Positions 47,044 to 55,168 of a DNA stretch of 64,000 bases are shown piece after piece (positions within the stretch are counted from its first letter, which is position 1; each line of letters starts with the position of its first letter). This DNA is from Rhodospirillum sp. Lineage in GTDB: Bacteria; Pseudomonadota; Alphaproteobacteria; Rhodospirillales; Rhodospirillaceae. The notes below the pieces were generated by a model that saw only the letters and a program-made list of their open reading frames with translations, was not told the DNA's origin and did not search any database. The position numbers were made by a program, and so were the translations under genes. The DNA lies in the NCBI GenBank assembly GCA_021741145.1, contig JAIOYK010000025.1:1-64000 (forward strand). Direction: 5' to 3'.

Positions 47044-47844
47044 ATGGGCAAGGATGAGATCTCCAAGACCACCGGGGACAGGCAACAAAGCCGGTCCCCG
47101 GGCGAAGGCCGGACAGGCGGGTCACCGGCGCGGAATGCCCTGTCCAGGGGACTTCGCTGGGCGGGCATCGCCCTTCTGACCGGGCTCGTTTTCTGGCCCG
47201 TCGCCAATCTCCTGGTCTACCGCCTCGTCCCCGTTCCCTTCACCCCCTTGATGCTCCTGCGCTTGGTCGAAGGCGAAGGCTTGGCCAAGGACTGGGTCCC
47301 GCTGTCCAGAATTTCCCCCAATCTCCGCCGGGCCGTGATCGCCAGTGAAGATGGACGGTTCTGCGACCACGCCGGGTTTGACATGAAGGAACTGGAAAAG
47401 GCCTGGACCGACTTCCAAAAAGGCGGGCGCCTGCGCGGCGCGAGCACGATCTCCATGCAAACGGCGAAGAACCTGCTGTGGTGGGATGGCCGAAATTTTG
47501 TCCGCAAGGGACTCGAGGCCTATTCCACGGCCCTATTGGAATTGCTTTGGCCCAAGCAGCGCATTCTCGAGGTCTATCTGAACATCGTCGAATGGGCGCC
47601 CGGAGTCTATGGCGCGGAGGCCGCGGCCCGGCATCATTTCGGAGTCCCAGCGGCGAACCTGTCCACCCGCCAAGCAGCCCTGTTGGCGGTTGTTCTCCCC
47701 AATCCCCGGGAATGGTCCGCGGGCAAGCCGGGACCCTATGTGTCCCGGCGCGCGGGCACGATCCAGGCCCGGATGGGTTCGGTGGCCCTGGAAGCGGATG
47801 GCCGCTGCCCGCCCCGCTCCACCACCGCCGGCTCCGGAAAATAG
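47044..47844 (+). CDS. mtgA: Monofunctional peptidoglycan transglycosylase MtgA
   Basis: GT51 enzyme that polymerizes lipid II into glycan strands. The product (266 residues) has one N-terminal membrane helix ([18 protein letters not shown]). The GT51 domain carries the catalytic Glu in [16 protein letters not shown], followed by [17 protein letters not shown], and a second acidic site in the [26 protein letters not shown] region. The ATG at 47044 has GGAAGGAC upstream. It ends 3 bases before the next gene, so the two are co-transcribed. Confidence 0.95.
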   Translation: MGKDEISKTTGDRQQSRSPGEGRTGGSPARNALSRGLRWAGIALLTGLVFWPVANLLVYRLVPVPFTPLMLLRLVEGEGLAKDWVPLSRISPNLRRAVIASEDGRFCDHAGFDMKELEKAWTDFQKGGRLRGASTISMQTAKNLLWWDGRNFVRKGLEAYSTALLELLWPKQRILEVYLNIVEWAPGVYGAEAAARHHFGVPAANLSTRQAALLAVVLPNPREWSAGKPGPYVSRRAGTIQARMGSVALEADGRCPPRSTTAGSGK

Positions 47845-47847
47845 CGC

Positions 47848-48918
47848 ATGAACGACGCCGTCGACCGCGCCGAATCCCTTTTTCTCCGACTGCGCGACCA
47901 GGGCGTGTCATTTATGGTTCCCGGCGGCGAATTCAATGTCTTTGGGCTCAGCTTGGCCCGGGGACTGGTGGACCTCGGCATCCCCTGCTTCGGACAGGCA
48001 TCCGACTGGCCGGTGGACCGGGGAGGCGACTGCCCGCTGATCGACGCCCCAATCCGCCTCGCCACCAGCGGACTTGTGGTGGTCGACATTCGGGCGATCC
48101 AGGGACGGGCCAACCGAACCGAACCGATCGCACTCGACCGGTTGCGAAAGCTTGGGCCGGAGAGACTGGTCTTTCTGTTGGACACGGACGACTCGACCAA
48201 CCGAATCACACCCAAGGACATCCCGACCCTGGTCTCCCACGAAAACCGATTGTTCGAAGTGGAGGGCTGGCGCCTGCCCTGGTGCTTTGGACTGATGCCC
48301 TCGACGCTGCCGAAGATCGAACGGATAAATCCGGGTCCCCGAACCGACGTCATCAACCGCGCCTTCACCCCCTCCTTCCACCAGGGACTGAGGGATCACC
48401 TCGACGCTATCCTATTGCCCCGTCTGGCCGAACGGCGCCCCATTGACCGGTCTCTGGACCCTGGAACCGACCGTGTGCGAACAGCCTATATGCGCCGCCT
48501 GAGCGAAGCGGACATCTGCCTCGCCTATGGTGGACAGTTCATGCCGGATATTACCTCCAACCCATTCCTGATGCGAAGCCAAGCGGCCTTGATGAACCAC
48601 GCCCAGTTCCACGGGGGGCCGGTGCTCTTCCGGTGGGACAGCTGGAGATTTTGGGAGAGCTTGGCCTGCGGGGCGGCGACCGTGCACGTGGACCTCGAGA
48701 AATACGGCTGCCATCTTCCCGTCATGCCCACCAACTGGGTCCATTACGTGGGCCTGGACTTGGGCAATTTGGAGCGGGACATCGACCGCCTCCTGTCCCC
48801 GGAGACGGACCGCCGGGCCATCGGCGAGGCGGGTCGGACCTGGGTTCGCCAGCACTATTCTCCCGTCGCCCAGGCCTTCCGTCTGATCTCGTCCCTCGCC
48901 CTTGCGGGCCGGGGATAA
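47848..48918 (+). CDS. Possible glycosyltransferase, unassigned family
   Basis: A 356-residue cytoplasmic protein starting 3 bases after mtgA. The N-terminal half reads like a Rossmann-type domain. The C-terminal part has WRFWESLACGAATVHVDLEK, which resembles the donor-binding E-x7-E-type region of GT-B glycosyltransferases (exostosin-like or family 1/4). It ends in a RQHYSPVAQAFRLI helix. I could not pick a family with confidence. Coupling to mtgA suggests an envelope glycan role, which is inference only. Confidence 0.55.
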   Translation: MNDAVDRAESLFLRLRDQGVSFMVPGGEFNVFGLSLARGLVDLGIPCFGQASDWPVDRGGDCPLIDAPIRLATSGLVVVDIRAIQGRANRTEPIALDRLRKLGPERLVFLLDTDDSTNRITPKDIPTLVSHENRLFEVEGWRLPWCFGLMPSTLPKIERINPGPRTDVINRAFTPSFHQGLRDHLDAILLPRLAERRPIDRSLDPGTDRVRTAYMRRLSEADICLAYGGQFMPDITSNPFLMRSQAALMNHAQFHGGPVLFRWDSWRFWESLACGAATVHVDLEKYGCHLPVMPTNWVHYVGLDLGNLERDIDRLLSPETDRRAIGEAGRTWVRQHYSPVAQAFRLISSLALAGRG

Positions 48919-48932
48919 CGCTGGAGTCGAGC

Positions 48933-49283
48933 TCAGTCCTTGAAGAAGGCCTCGTATTGGTCCGGCTTGAACCCCAACACCAGGGCGCCATCCCGCTCCA
49001 GGACAGGCCGCTTGATCATGGAGGGGGACTCCACCATCAGGGCGATGGCCTTGTCCCGATCCAGGTCCGTCTTTACCGCATCGGGCAGTTTGCGGAAGGT
49101 GGTCCCCGCCCGGTTCAACACTGTTTCCCACCCCAAGGCATCGCACCAGCGGCCCACCATCTCCGGCGTCACCCCTTCCTTCCTATAGTCATGGAAAGCA
49201 TGGGCAATGCCGTGGTCGGCCAGCCAAGCGAAGGCCTTTTTCATGGTGTCGCAATTCTTGATCCCGTGGATCACGGTCGCCAT
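48933..49283 (-). CDS. ArsC/Spx-family thioredoxin-fold protein (YffB-like)
   Basis: A 116-residue protein of the ArsC/Spx group. It begins MATVIHGIKNCDTMKKAFAW, with a single N-terminal Cys instead of the CxxC of Spx. The conserved MIKRPVLERDGALVLGFKPDQYEAFF tail is present. YffB-like members are probable thiol/arsenate-type reductases with unproven substrates. GGAGGTG lies upstream of ATG 49283. It ends just before a convergent gene. Confidence 0.88.
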   Translation of the reverse strand: MATVIHGIKNCDTMKKAFAWLADHGIAHAFHDYRKEGVTPEMVGRWCDALGWETVLNRAGTTFRKLPDAVKTDLDRDKAIALMVESPSMIKRPVLERDGALVLGFKPDQYEAFFKD

Positions 49284-49338
49284 GGGGCACCTCCAACACT
49301 TCAGTTCGGGGTCGAGGAGAAAGGGCGTGGCGGGGGAT

Positions 49339-49992
49339 TCAGCTTTCAGAGCGGGCAAGAACCACACGCCGCGCCGCCAGGAACCACAGGATAAGGCCGC
49401 CCCCCTGAATCAGATGGTAGAGCGTATTGGCATTCAGGACGTCGGGATCCAGGGCAAAACCACTGACCTGGACACCCGCGGCGACGAAGGTGACCCCGAC
49501 ACCGATGGCACCCAGCCAGCCCGCCCGCTCCGTCCCCGGACGGCGGGTCACGATGATAAAAGCCCCCAACAGGAAGAGGGCCGCGGGCAGGTAATTGGCG
49601 ATGGCCAGAGGAAACTCCCAATACAGGGCAAGGACGATACTGGCATAGATCAGGACTTCGATTCCGGCGATCAGAACGACCCGCCGGTACCAGCGGTCCG
49701 ACAGGCAGAGCGCCGCCCCCAAGACCCATCCCAGCCCCGCGACGACGCCAATGCTGATCATCGTCGCCCGCCACAGAGGCAGGGTCCAAGCGGATCCCGT
49801 GGTATAGACAAAGCCATGGAACGTTCCCCCCAGAAGGGGCGGCAGACTTCCCGCCAGGAAGAACAGGAAGAACAGGCTTCGGATCCGGCGCCCGGCCCCT
49901 CCCGCGGTCGGAACCCTGGCGATCAGAGACGCGAGAATCAAACTTTCAAGCGTCAGGGCATAATCACTGAGCGTAACGGCCGGATCGAGCAT
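49339..49992 (-). CDS. Seven-helix membrane protein of unknown function
   Basis: About 217 residues from the ATG at 49992, which has GGAG 9 bases upstream. Seven predicted membrane helices: near YALTLESLILASLIAR, FFLFFLAGSLPPLLGGTF, ISIGVVAGLGWVLGAALC, VLIAGIEVLIYASIVLAL, ANYLPAALFLLGAFIIV, WLGAIGVGVTFVAAGVQVSG and LYHLIQGGGLILWFLAA. I do not recognize the family with certainty. It shares the strand with the YffB-like gene and lies about 55 bases upstream of it, so the two could be co-transcribed. Confidence 0.7.
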   Translation of the reverse strand: MLDPAVTLSDYALTLESLILASLIARVPTAGGAGRRIRSLFFLFFLAGSLPPLLGGTFHGFVYTTGSAWTLPLWRATMISIGVVAGLGWVLGAALCLSDRWYRRVVLIAGIEVLIYASIVLALYWEFPLAIANYLPAALFLLGAFIIVTRRPGTERAGWLGAIGVGVTFVAAGVQVSGFALDPDVLNANTLYHLIQGGGLILWFLAARRVVLARSES

Positions 49993-50022
49993 CTGGGATG
50001 TCTCCATGGACAAGAAAAATCC

Positions 50023-50149
50023 TCTAGCGTATTCCGAGATCAAGTTGGGCCGCTTCGCGGACCAACTTGATCTCTAAGATACTATAAAATCTATAGAATT
50101 AGAGTGAAACCGAGGCAGATTTTCCCAAGCTGATCCAGTTTCACTGCTA
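50023..50149. repeat. Paired-hairpin intergenic element, copy 3
   Basis: First arm: GAGATCAAGTTGG (50036-50048) with CCAACTTGATCTC (50062-50074), loop containing an inner CCGC/GCGG pair. Spacer: CTCTAA ... TTAGAG, with an extra TATAAAATCTATAG patch. Second arm: GAGTGAAACcg...AGTTTCACTGC, ending at the stop codon of the response regulator (TAG at 50147-50149). It shares CAAGTTGG and AAGCTGATCCAGTTT segments with copy 2. Confidence 0.9.
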
Positions 50150-51202
50150 GCGACTGTCGAGGGCCGCCCGCAAACGGTCGTTTTCCGCTCTCAAGACTTC
50201 GAGCCGGCAGACATTGTCGAAACCAATGGAAATATTGTCGCAGAAGACCTGCACCAGTTCCCTGTCACTGGGTCGCAAGGGGGCGTCGGCACCCAGGTAG
50301 ATGACCGTTTCCCGGCCATCCCGCGTGGGCATGTAAAGCGCCGTGGCCGAGGGAACCACTTGGGTTTCGTGCTTTTCCAGGGCTTCTTGGATGAGCCGCA
50401 AAACCTCGAGGTGTTCCAATGCCTCCAACGGGCGCCCGCTCATTTCCTCGAAGGCACCGGATGCGGCCAGAATGGTCACCGGTCCCGGCTCCCCCGTGTC
50501 ATCGCGCATCACCTGGGCGCAGAGGATACCATCCCCCGATATGCCCAAGAGGGCATTCAGCTGGATCAGCACCCCCGCGGCGAATTTTTCCATGGACCGC
50601 TGCTGAAACAAGGACGCGGAGGACTCCAGGATCTGGCGCAACCCCCGGCGGGAATGCACCAGGGCCATGATATCGTCATAGCCGCGCAGGGCTGAAATCA
50701 AGGTGGTGTGCAGTTTTTGCGCCGTGAGTTCGGTCTTGGCCTTGTAATCGTTGATATCGTAGGCCTCGATCACTTCCCGTTCGGGCGCTTGTCCCGGTTG
50801 GCCGGTGCGCAGAATAATGCGGACATGGCGGTTCCCCATGTCCTCTCGGATAGCGCGGACCAGACGAAGGCCCGCGTCGTCCGTTTCCATGACCACGTCC
50901 AGCAGGATCACCGCCACATCGGGCAGGGTCGCCAGGATTTCCCGGGCCTCGACCGCGGAATGGGCCGAATGCATGGTCAAGGCTCGCCCCTTGTAACGGA
51001 TTTCGCTCAACAGCATGCGAGTCAGGGAATGGACTTCCCTGTCGTCGTCCACCACCAGGATGGCCCAGGGCGTGAGACCCAGGTCCGAGGGAGCTTTTTC
51101 CTCCTCGTCCTCGACGAAGAAAAGGGAATCGTCTTCCACGAAGGAGAGGGACTCATCCTCGATCCACTCCGGAGAGGAGTCGTCCCGTTCGTCGCCCGCC
51201 AT
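50147..51202 (-). CDS. Response regulator with DUF3369 domain
   Basis: A 351-residue response regulator. An acidic N terminus contains a repeated unit (EDESLSFVED / DSLFFVEDEEE). The receiver follows (WAILVVDDDREVHSLTRM, Asp102 in VILLDVVMETDDAG, Lys in YKAKTELT), then the DUF3369 domain (HTTLISALRGYDDIMALVHSRRGLRQILESS). It lacks the HD-GYP domain that often follows DUF3369, so the output is unclear. No kinase gene is adjacent. A frameshifted STAS gene lies upstream on the same strand. Confidence 0.88.
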   Translation of the reverse strand: MAGDERDDSSPEWIEDESLSFVEDDSLFFVEDEEEKAPSDLGLTPWAILVVDDDREVHSLTRMLLSEIRYKGRALTMHSAHSAVEAREILATLPDVAVILLDVVMETDDAGLRLVRAIREDMGNRHVRIILRTGQPGQAPEREVIEAYDINDYKAKTELTAQKLHTTLISALRGYDDIMALVHSRRGLRQILESSASLFQQRSMEKFAAGVLIQLNALLGISGDGILCAQVMRDDTGEPGPVTILAASGAFEEMSGRPLEALEHLEVLRLIQEALEKHETQVVPSATALYMPTRDGRETVIYLGADAPLRPSDRELVQVFCDNISIGFDNVCRLEVLRAENDRLRAALDSR

Positions 51203-51412
51203 GCCCGTCGTCCTTCCTGTTTCCGCGTGAGTAATCGGCCGAACCTAACATGGGCTCCGCCCCAACCCCCAGGGAAATGGACAGGGAAATGGATCCGACA
51301 AACATTGGAAACCAACGGCACGGGTTAACCGAAAGCGGCGATTTCCGCGGACAAATCCGGTCCCAGGCGATCCCTGGACTGGCGGATGGACACCGGTCAT
51401 GGGAAGGGAAGC
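51203..51412. other. Spacer upstream of the DUF3369 regulator
   Basis: About 210 bases, likely the promoter or operon gap between the STAS-like gene and the response regulator. No other gene is recognizable. Confidence 0.35.
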
Positions 51413-51638
51413 TCAGTGCATCCGCGCCCTGTCGCCACAAAACCGAAGCATATCCGCCGCGGCATGGTCCACCCCCTCGACGGCCCGCATATCCAGAACA
51501 ACCCGTCTGACCCAGGGGTCCTCCAAGGCCCGCGCCAAAGCCCCCGGATCCCGCCCCTCGCGGTAGGACAGGGGGTCGGAGGTCGGAAAAAGCCACCCGG
51601 ACCGCTTCCCCGATATCTCCCATCGCAGGGGCCGACAT
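51413..51638 (-). pseudogene. STAS-domain-like gene with a frameshift
   Basis: The start ATG at 51638 has GGAGGTAAAAGCC upstream. The frame reads MSAPAMGDIGEAVRVAF, then meets a run of five T (coding strand; A5 at 51587-51591). In the next frame the sequence continues sensibly as PTSDPLSYREGRDPGAL, RALEDPWVRRVVLDMRAVEG and VDHAAADMLRFCGDRARMH, then stops at 51413. Removing one T restores a single open frame of about 74 codons resembling an STAS domain (RRVVLDMRAVEGVDHAAADML). The break is a true mutation or a sequencing error at the homopolymer. It lies upstream of a response regulator, a common STAS neighbour. Confidence 0.7.
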
Positions 51639-51884
51639 GGCTTTTACCTCCACGCGACACACACCCTTGGGATCGTCCGTTCAATTGGGATCGCCCGTTC
51701 AATCGCGCGCCTTTACGGAAACAAGGGGCGCGCCCCACCACCTCACGACGGTCCTTTCACGACCTTCGGCTTTGGGTTCAAGGGCCTACTCTACCAAAAT
51801 CAGCCAGCCCCTTCATCCCCAAATCCGCTGGGGAAAGGCCGCGAACCGCTCGACATTTCACCAAATCCTCACCAGGATTCCGAG
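51639..51884. other. Region upstream of the STAS-like gene
   Basis: About 246 bases without a gene. A 17-bp direct repeat (GGGATCG[T/C]CCGTTCAAT) occurs twice at about 51669-51702. A promoter for the STAS-like gene is expected. Confidence 0.4.
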
Positions 51885-52240
51885 CGTCTATGCGCTTGTG
51901 ACCGGGTCACCGCGTTCCTGAAGCGGCTCCTCGAAGGGGAATGGCCCTCCCTCTGGCTGGACGCACCCAACCTGAAGGCCCGCCAGAACAATCGTGTCGC
52001 CTCTGTCACCGTTGTTCCGACCCTGGGCGTCAACGCCGATGGGCGCCGGGAGGTTTCCGGCATGGACATTGGCCTGTCTGGACCGGAGGGACCGCCGCCT
52101 GTGTCGATACCGCCTTCGCCCAACCCGACACGGCATTGGCGAAAGCTCAATGGCGGCAAGTCGCGGACCAAATGCGCCAGAAATTGCCCAAGGTGGCCGC
52201 GATCATGGATGACGCCGAAGAGGACGTCCTGGAAGCCATG
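51885..52240 (+). pseudogene. IS256/Mutator-family transposase relic
   Basis: The first piece (51885-52085) reads RLCACDRVTAFLKRLLEGEW, PSLWLDAPNLKARQ, VNADGRREVSGMDIG, matching the region with the first catalytic Asp (WLDA) and the VNADGRREVLGMDIG motif of IS256 transposases. The second piece (52136-52240), in another frame, reads AKAQWRQVADQMRQKLPKVA and MDDAEEDVLEAM, matching the region near the C terminus. Most of the catalytic core between them is deleted. No terminal repeats were identified. It is an old, inactive copy. Confidence 0.85.
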
Positions 52241-52412
52241 TCCAACGGGGGCGAGGATATCACGCCCTTGCCGGCGACCGCGGACAGTTAGCCCAACCGC
52301 ACGGCCTTGCCGGGATACCCAAAGCCCCCCTTCGCTCCTATACCACGCCAGGGGGACACGATCGTGGAAATCGTGAAACAGGACCGCACCGAGCGGGGGA
52401 AGGGTTCGCCCA
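52241..52412. other. Region after the IS256 relic
   Basis: About 170 bases. Possible remaining tail of the relic and the leader of a small open frame. Nothing firmly recognizable. Confidence 0.3.
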
Positions 52413-52580
52413 ATGGCCCACCGGTCCCGCCGTCACAACTGGACCCGCGCCAGTGCCGAGGAGGCCCTGGCCAGGATCATCGCGACCGCGGACATCGTCG
52501 GCCACCGCGATGCGCCACCATGGCGCACCGATCCGGCCCGGGGAATCCTCGGGACGGGGTATCCCATATGGTCCTGGTGA
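52413..52580 (+). CDS. Possible small protein of 55 residues
   Basis: An ATG with GGAAGGG about 9 bases upstream opens a 55-codon frame beginning MAHRSRRHNWTRASAEEALA and ending GTGYPIWSW. The middle reads as a normal amphipathic helix (ASAEEALARIIATADIVG). A strong intrinsic terminator follows 16 bases after the stop. I do not recognize the family, and the frame may be a fragment. It is included because start signal and terminator both fit. Confidence 0.35.
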   Translation: MAHRSRRHNWTRASAEEALARIIATADIVGHRDAPPWRTDPARGILGTGYPIWSW

Positions 52581-52596
52581 AACCCAAGGGCCAAAC

Positions 52597-52646
52597 AAGA
52601 AAGCACTCCGCCTCGGATTCGAGGCGGAGTGCTTTCTTTATTTGCT
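52597..52646. terminator. Strong bidirectional terminator between small ORF and tRNA
   Basis: An 18-bp perfect stem (AAGAAAGCACTCCGCCTC and its complement, 52597-52614 and 52621-52638) closes a 6-base loop. On the plus strand it is followed by TATTTGC; on the minus strand by GTTTGG. It can end transcripts from both the tRNA gene and the small frame. Confidence 0.88.
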
Positions 52647-52713
52647 TGCTGACCCCCTGCGGACCCGAGAAAATCGATAGGTCTCGCAAAAGGAGCTAAG
52701 TCCTTGTCAAAAT

Positions 52714-52790
52714 TGGTGCGACCGAAGGGAGTCGAACCCCTGACCTTTGGCTTCGGAGGCCAACGCTCTATCCAGCTGAGCTACGGTCGC
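52714..52790 (-). tRNA. tRNA-Arg (anticodon CCG)
   Basis: On the minus strand: acceptor GCGACCG/CGGTCGC, D-arm AGCTCAGCTGGATAGAGC, anticodon stem-loop TTGGC-CTCCGAA-GCCAA with anticodon CCG, T-arm AGGGGTTCGACTCCCT. A 3' CCA is encoded at 52714-52716. It reads CGG arginine codons. A strong terminator lies 76 bases downstream. Confidence 0.95.
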
Positions 52791-52879
52791 CCGGGAAGGA
52801 ACGGGACACTACTCCATCCTTTCGCATCCGCCAAGGGGGAAGAAGCGCCTTTTTTCCGCCGCCCCCCCAAAGGACCGAA

Positions 52880-54275
52880 ATGCCTCCTCGGAGCCCACCC
52901 CGGTTGGGGGTTGATCGAGATGGCCGCGGTGCTCGCCATCCTCGGATTCGCCGCCTGGGCCACTCTCTTGGCCCTGGACTCCCACAACCGGAACGCCACG
53001 CGGCTTCAGGCCCAATCCCAGGTGGACGACCTGCTGGAACGCCTCGCGGCCTTCGCCTGGGCCGAAAGCCGCTTGCCCGCGCCGGACCAGGACGGGGATG
53101 GCCGAGAGGACACCCCCGCCGAAGGGGCGGGCGACGCCCTGCAAGGCGGCCTCCCCTGGCTGACCCTCGGCGTCGCGAAGCGGAACGCGCGGGATCCCTG
53201 GACCCACCCCCTGATCTACGCCGTGACCCGAACGGCCACCGCCCCCAGTGCCCTGGCCGATGCCCTGATCTGGCCCGAAGGCGCCTTAACCATCACGGCA
53301 CCCGGGGAGAGTGAGGAGCGGGGAAGGACAGCCCTGGTTCTGCTCCTCTCCCGGGGTCGGAACGGGGCCCGTCCGCCAACCCCAAATGGCGCCGAAGGCG
53401 AGAACACCGATGGAGACACGCGGTACCGCCAAGAGGCGGGAGAGGACGATGGCGACGCGGCGACCTTCGACGATCTGCTCGCCTTTCGAACCCCGGGCGC
53501 TCTGGCCGTCGCCATGGGGCGATCGCCCCCCCTCCTCCCCGCCGGGCCCCTCAATCTGCCCACCACCCGGGAGGCCCTGTCCGGGCAAGCCAACATAACT
53601 TGGACCGCGCGGGGCCTGGGGGGCGTCGTCCAGGACAGCGGCCAATCGACTCTGACCGTCGACGGAGCCCGCCTCGTCGCGGAGGGGGGAACCCTTGCCG
53701 TGGACGCCGCTTCGGGGAACCGGGGCCTCGGCGTATACTCCGGCGCCGCGCCCCTCACCGATAGCTCCGCCCTGGTGGAGGGAGGAGAGTTGGGCCTGGA
53801 CGCCTCCAATCCCGACTTCCCCCGGGCTCTGACCGTCCTGTTCGACCGTCCCCAGGCGCGGGTTTCCCTCGCCCTGACCGGTCTGGAGGGGCTTCGCCAG
53901 GTCGACCGGGCCTGGCTACGGGCCAACGATCCGACGTTCGCGCGATGCCTCTCTCCGCTAAACCGGTCGGGAGGGTGCGAGGTGGCTTGGCGGGACGGCA
54001 CACGTTTGGAATTTTGGGACGGGGAGAGTCAGCTCGGGACCCTGGAACTGCGAGGCTGTCCGACCGAGGGCCTTGGGGCCACCGCGACGTTCACGGACCT
54101 GAGTCAGGGCGGCCAGGCCTTCACCGGCCTGCGCCTTGTCCCCCTGCTCGTCGTGGATGACTCCGGCCACCCCATCCCTGGAGAAGCCAGTTTCTTCCGC
54201 CTGTCCAGCCTAACCGCGAGCCAATGCGACGAAAGCTGCCCAATCCCTCCCTCGCCCCTGGTGGCTTGCCCATAG
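52880..54275 (+). CDS. Prepilin-like protein with large C-terminal domain; start or frame uncertain
   Basis: The frame contains a type IV prepilin/pseudopilin signature: G followed by WGLIEMAAVLAILGFAAW, where cleavage would fall before W and Glu is at +5. A long soluble part of about 430 residues follows, rich in Gly/Thr/Asp, with cysteines toward the C terminus that may form disulfides. No in-frame start lies between the tRNA and the signature. The ATG at 52880 is out of frame; removing one C from the C4 run at 52898-52901 would make MPPRSPPGWGLIEMAAV, a normal prepilin. So a frameshift (real or sequencing) is likely. No other pilus gene is near. Confidence 0.6.
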
Positions 54276-54454
54276 GGAGAAAAGACCTTTATCTAGGTGT
54301 AGGCTAGGTGTGGGCTAGGGAAACAAGAACCAACAGACCTTCACGCGATCAAGCATGTATCCCTTCGGTCTGATTTTGGCGTTCGGGGGGGGAAAGGCGA
54401 CTCCATTCTTCATTTGGTTCTTGCCAAAGACGGTACCACGCCTAACTTTGCGTC
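54276..54454. other. Region before fzlA
   Basis: About 179 bases with TAGGTGT-type short direct repeats near 54295-54320 (CTAGGTGTAGG, CTAGGTGTGGG). No terminator is obvious. The fzlA promoter is expected here. Confidence 0.35.
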
Positions 54455-55123
54455 ATGCGTCGGCTCTACCACAACACCCTGTCCCCGATGGCGCGCAAAG
54501 TGCGCGTCGCCCTCTCGGAAAAACGGCTCGAATACGAGATCGTGATCGAGGAAACGTGGATTCGAAGCGAAAGCTTCCTGGCCCGTAATCCGGAAGGAGA
54601 GGTCCCCGTTCTGGAAGAACCCGCCGGGGCAACCATCTGCGATGCCGGGGCCATTTGCGAATATCTGGAGGAGGTCTATCCGGACCCCCCCCTGCTCGGC
54701 TCCGATCCCCGCCACCGGGCGGAGGTCCGGCGGCTCGTGGCTTGGTTCGACCGGAAATTCAATCGGGAAGTGACCGAACCCATCGTTCAAGAAAAATTGC
54801 TGAAGCGTGTCGTCTCGGGTGGTGCGCCGGACAGCCGATTGATTCGGGCTGGCCGGGCCAACGTGCACACCCATCTGAAATATATTTCCTGGCTGATCGA
54901 TCGCCGCCGCTGGTTGGCGGGAGATGTCCTGACCTACGCCGACATCACGGCGGCCTGCCACCTGTCCCTGATCGACTACGCCGGAGACGTGCCCTGGGAT
55001 GAGCATCCCCAGGCCAAGGAATGGTATGCCCTGATCAAATGCCGCCCCAGCTTCCGCCCACTTCTCGCGGAAATGGTTCCCCATATCCGCCCGCCCCGCC
55101 ACTACGCCGACCTGGATTTTTAG
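54455..55123 (+). CDS. fzlA: FzlA, FtsZ-binding GST homologue
   Basis: Glutathione S-transferase-fold protein of 222 residues matching FzlA, the FtsZ-binding protein needed for division and septal cell-wall synthesis in Caulobacter. It has the N-terminal thioredoxin-like half (LYHNTLSPMARKVRVALSEK, NPEGEVPVLEE, AICEYLEEVYP) and the helical half (RRLVAWFDRKFNREVTEPI, WLAGDVLTYADITAACHLS). The C-terminal tail ends PPRHYADLDF, the FzlA-typical end that matters for its role. Assignment is from memory of the family; a generic GST is the alternative. Confidence 0.8.
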   Translation: MRRLYHNTLSPMARKVRVALSEKRLEYEIVIEETWIRSESFLARNPEGEVPVLEEPAGATICDAGAICEYLEEVYPDPPLLGSDPRHRAEVRRLVAWFDRKFNREVTEPIVQEKLLKRVVSGGAPDSRLIRAGRANVHTHLKYISWLIDRRRWLAGDVLTYADITAACHLSLIDYAGDVPWDEHPQAKEWYALIKCRPSFRPLLAEMVPHIRPPRHYADLDF

Positions 55124-55168
55124 GGTCGACCGATTTTCGACCGACCTCGGATTAGGAAAAACGGGAAA

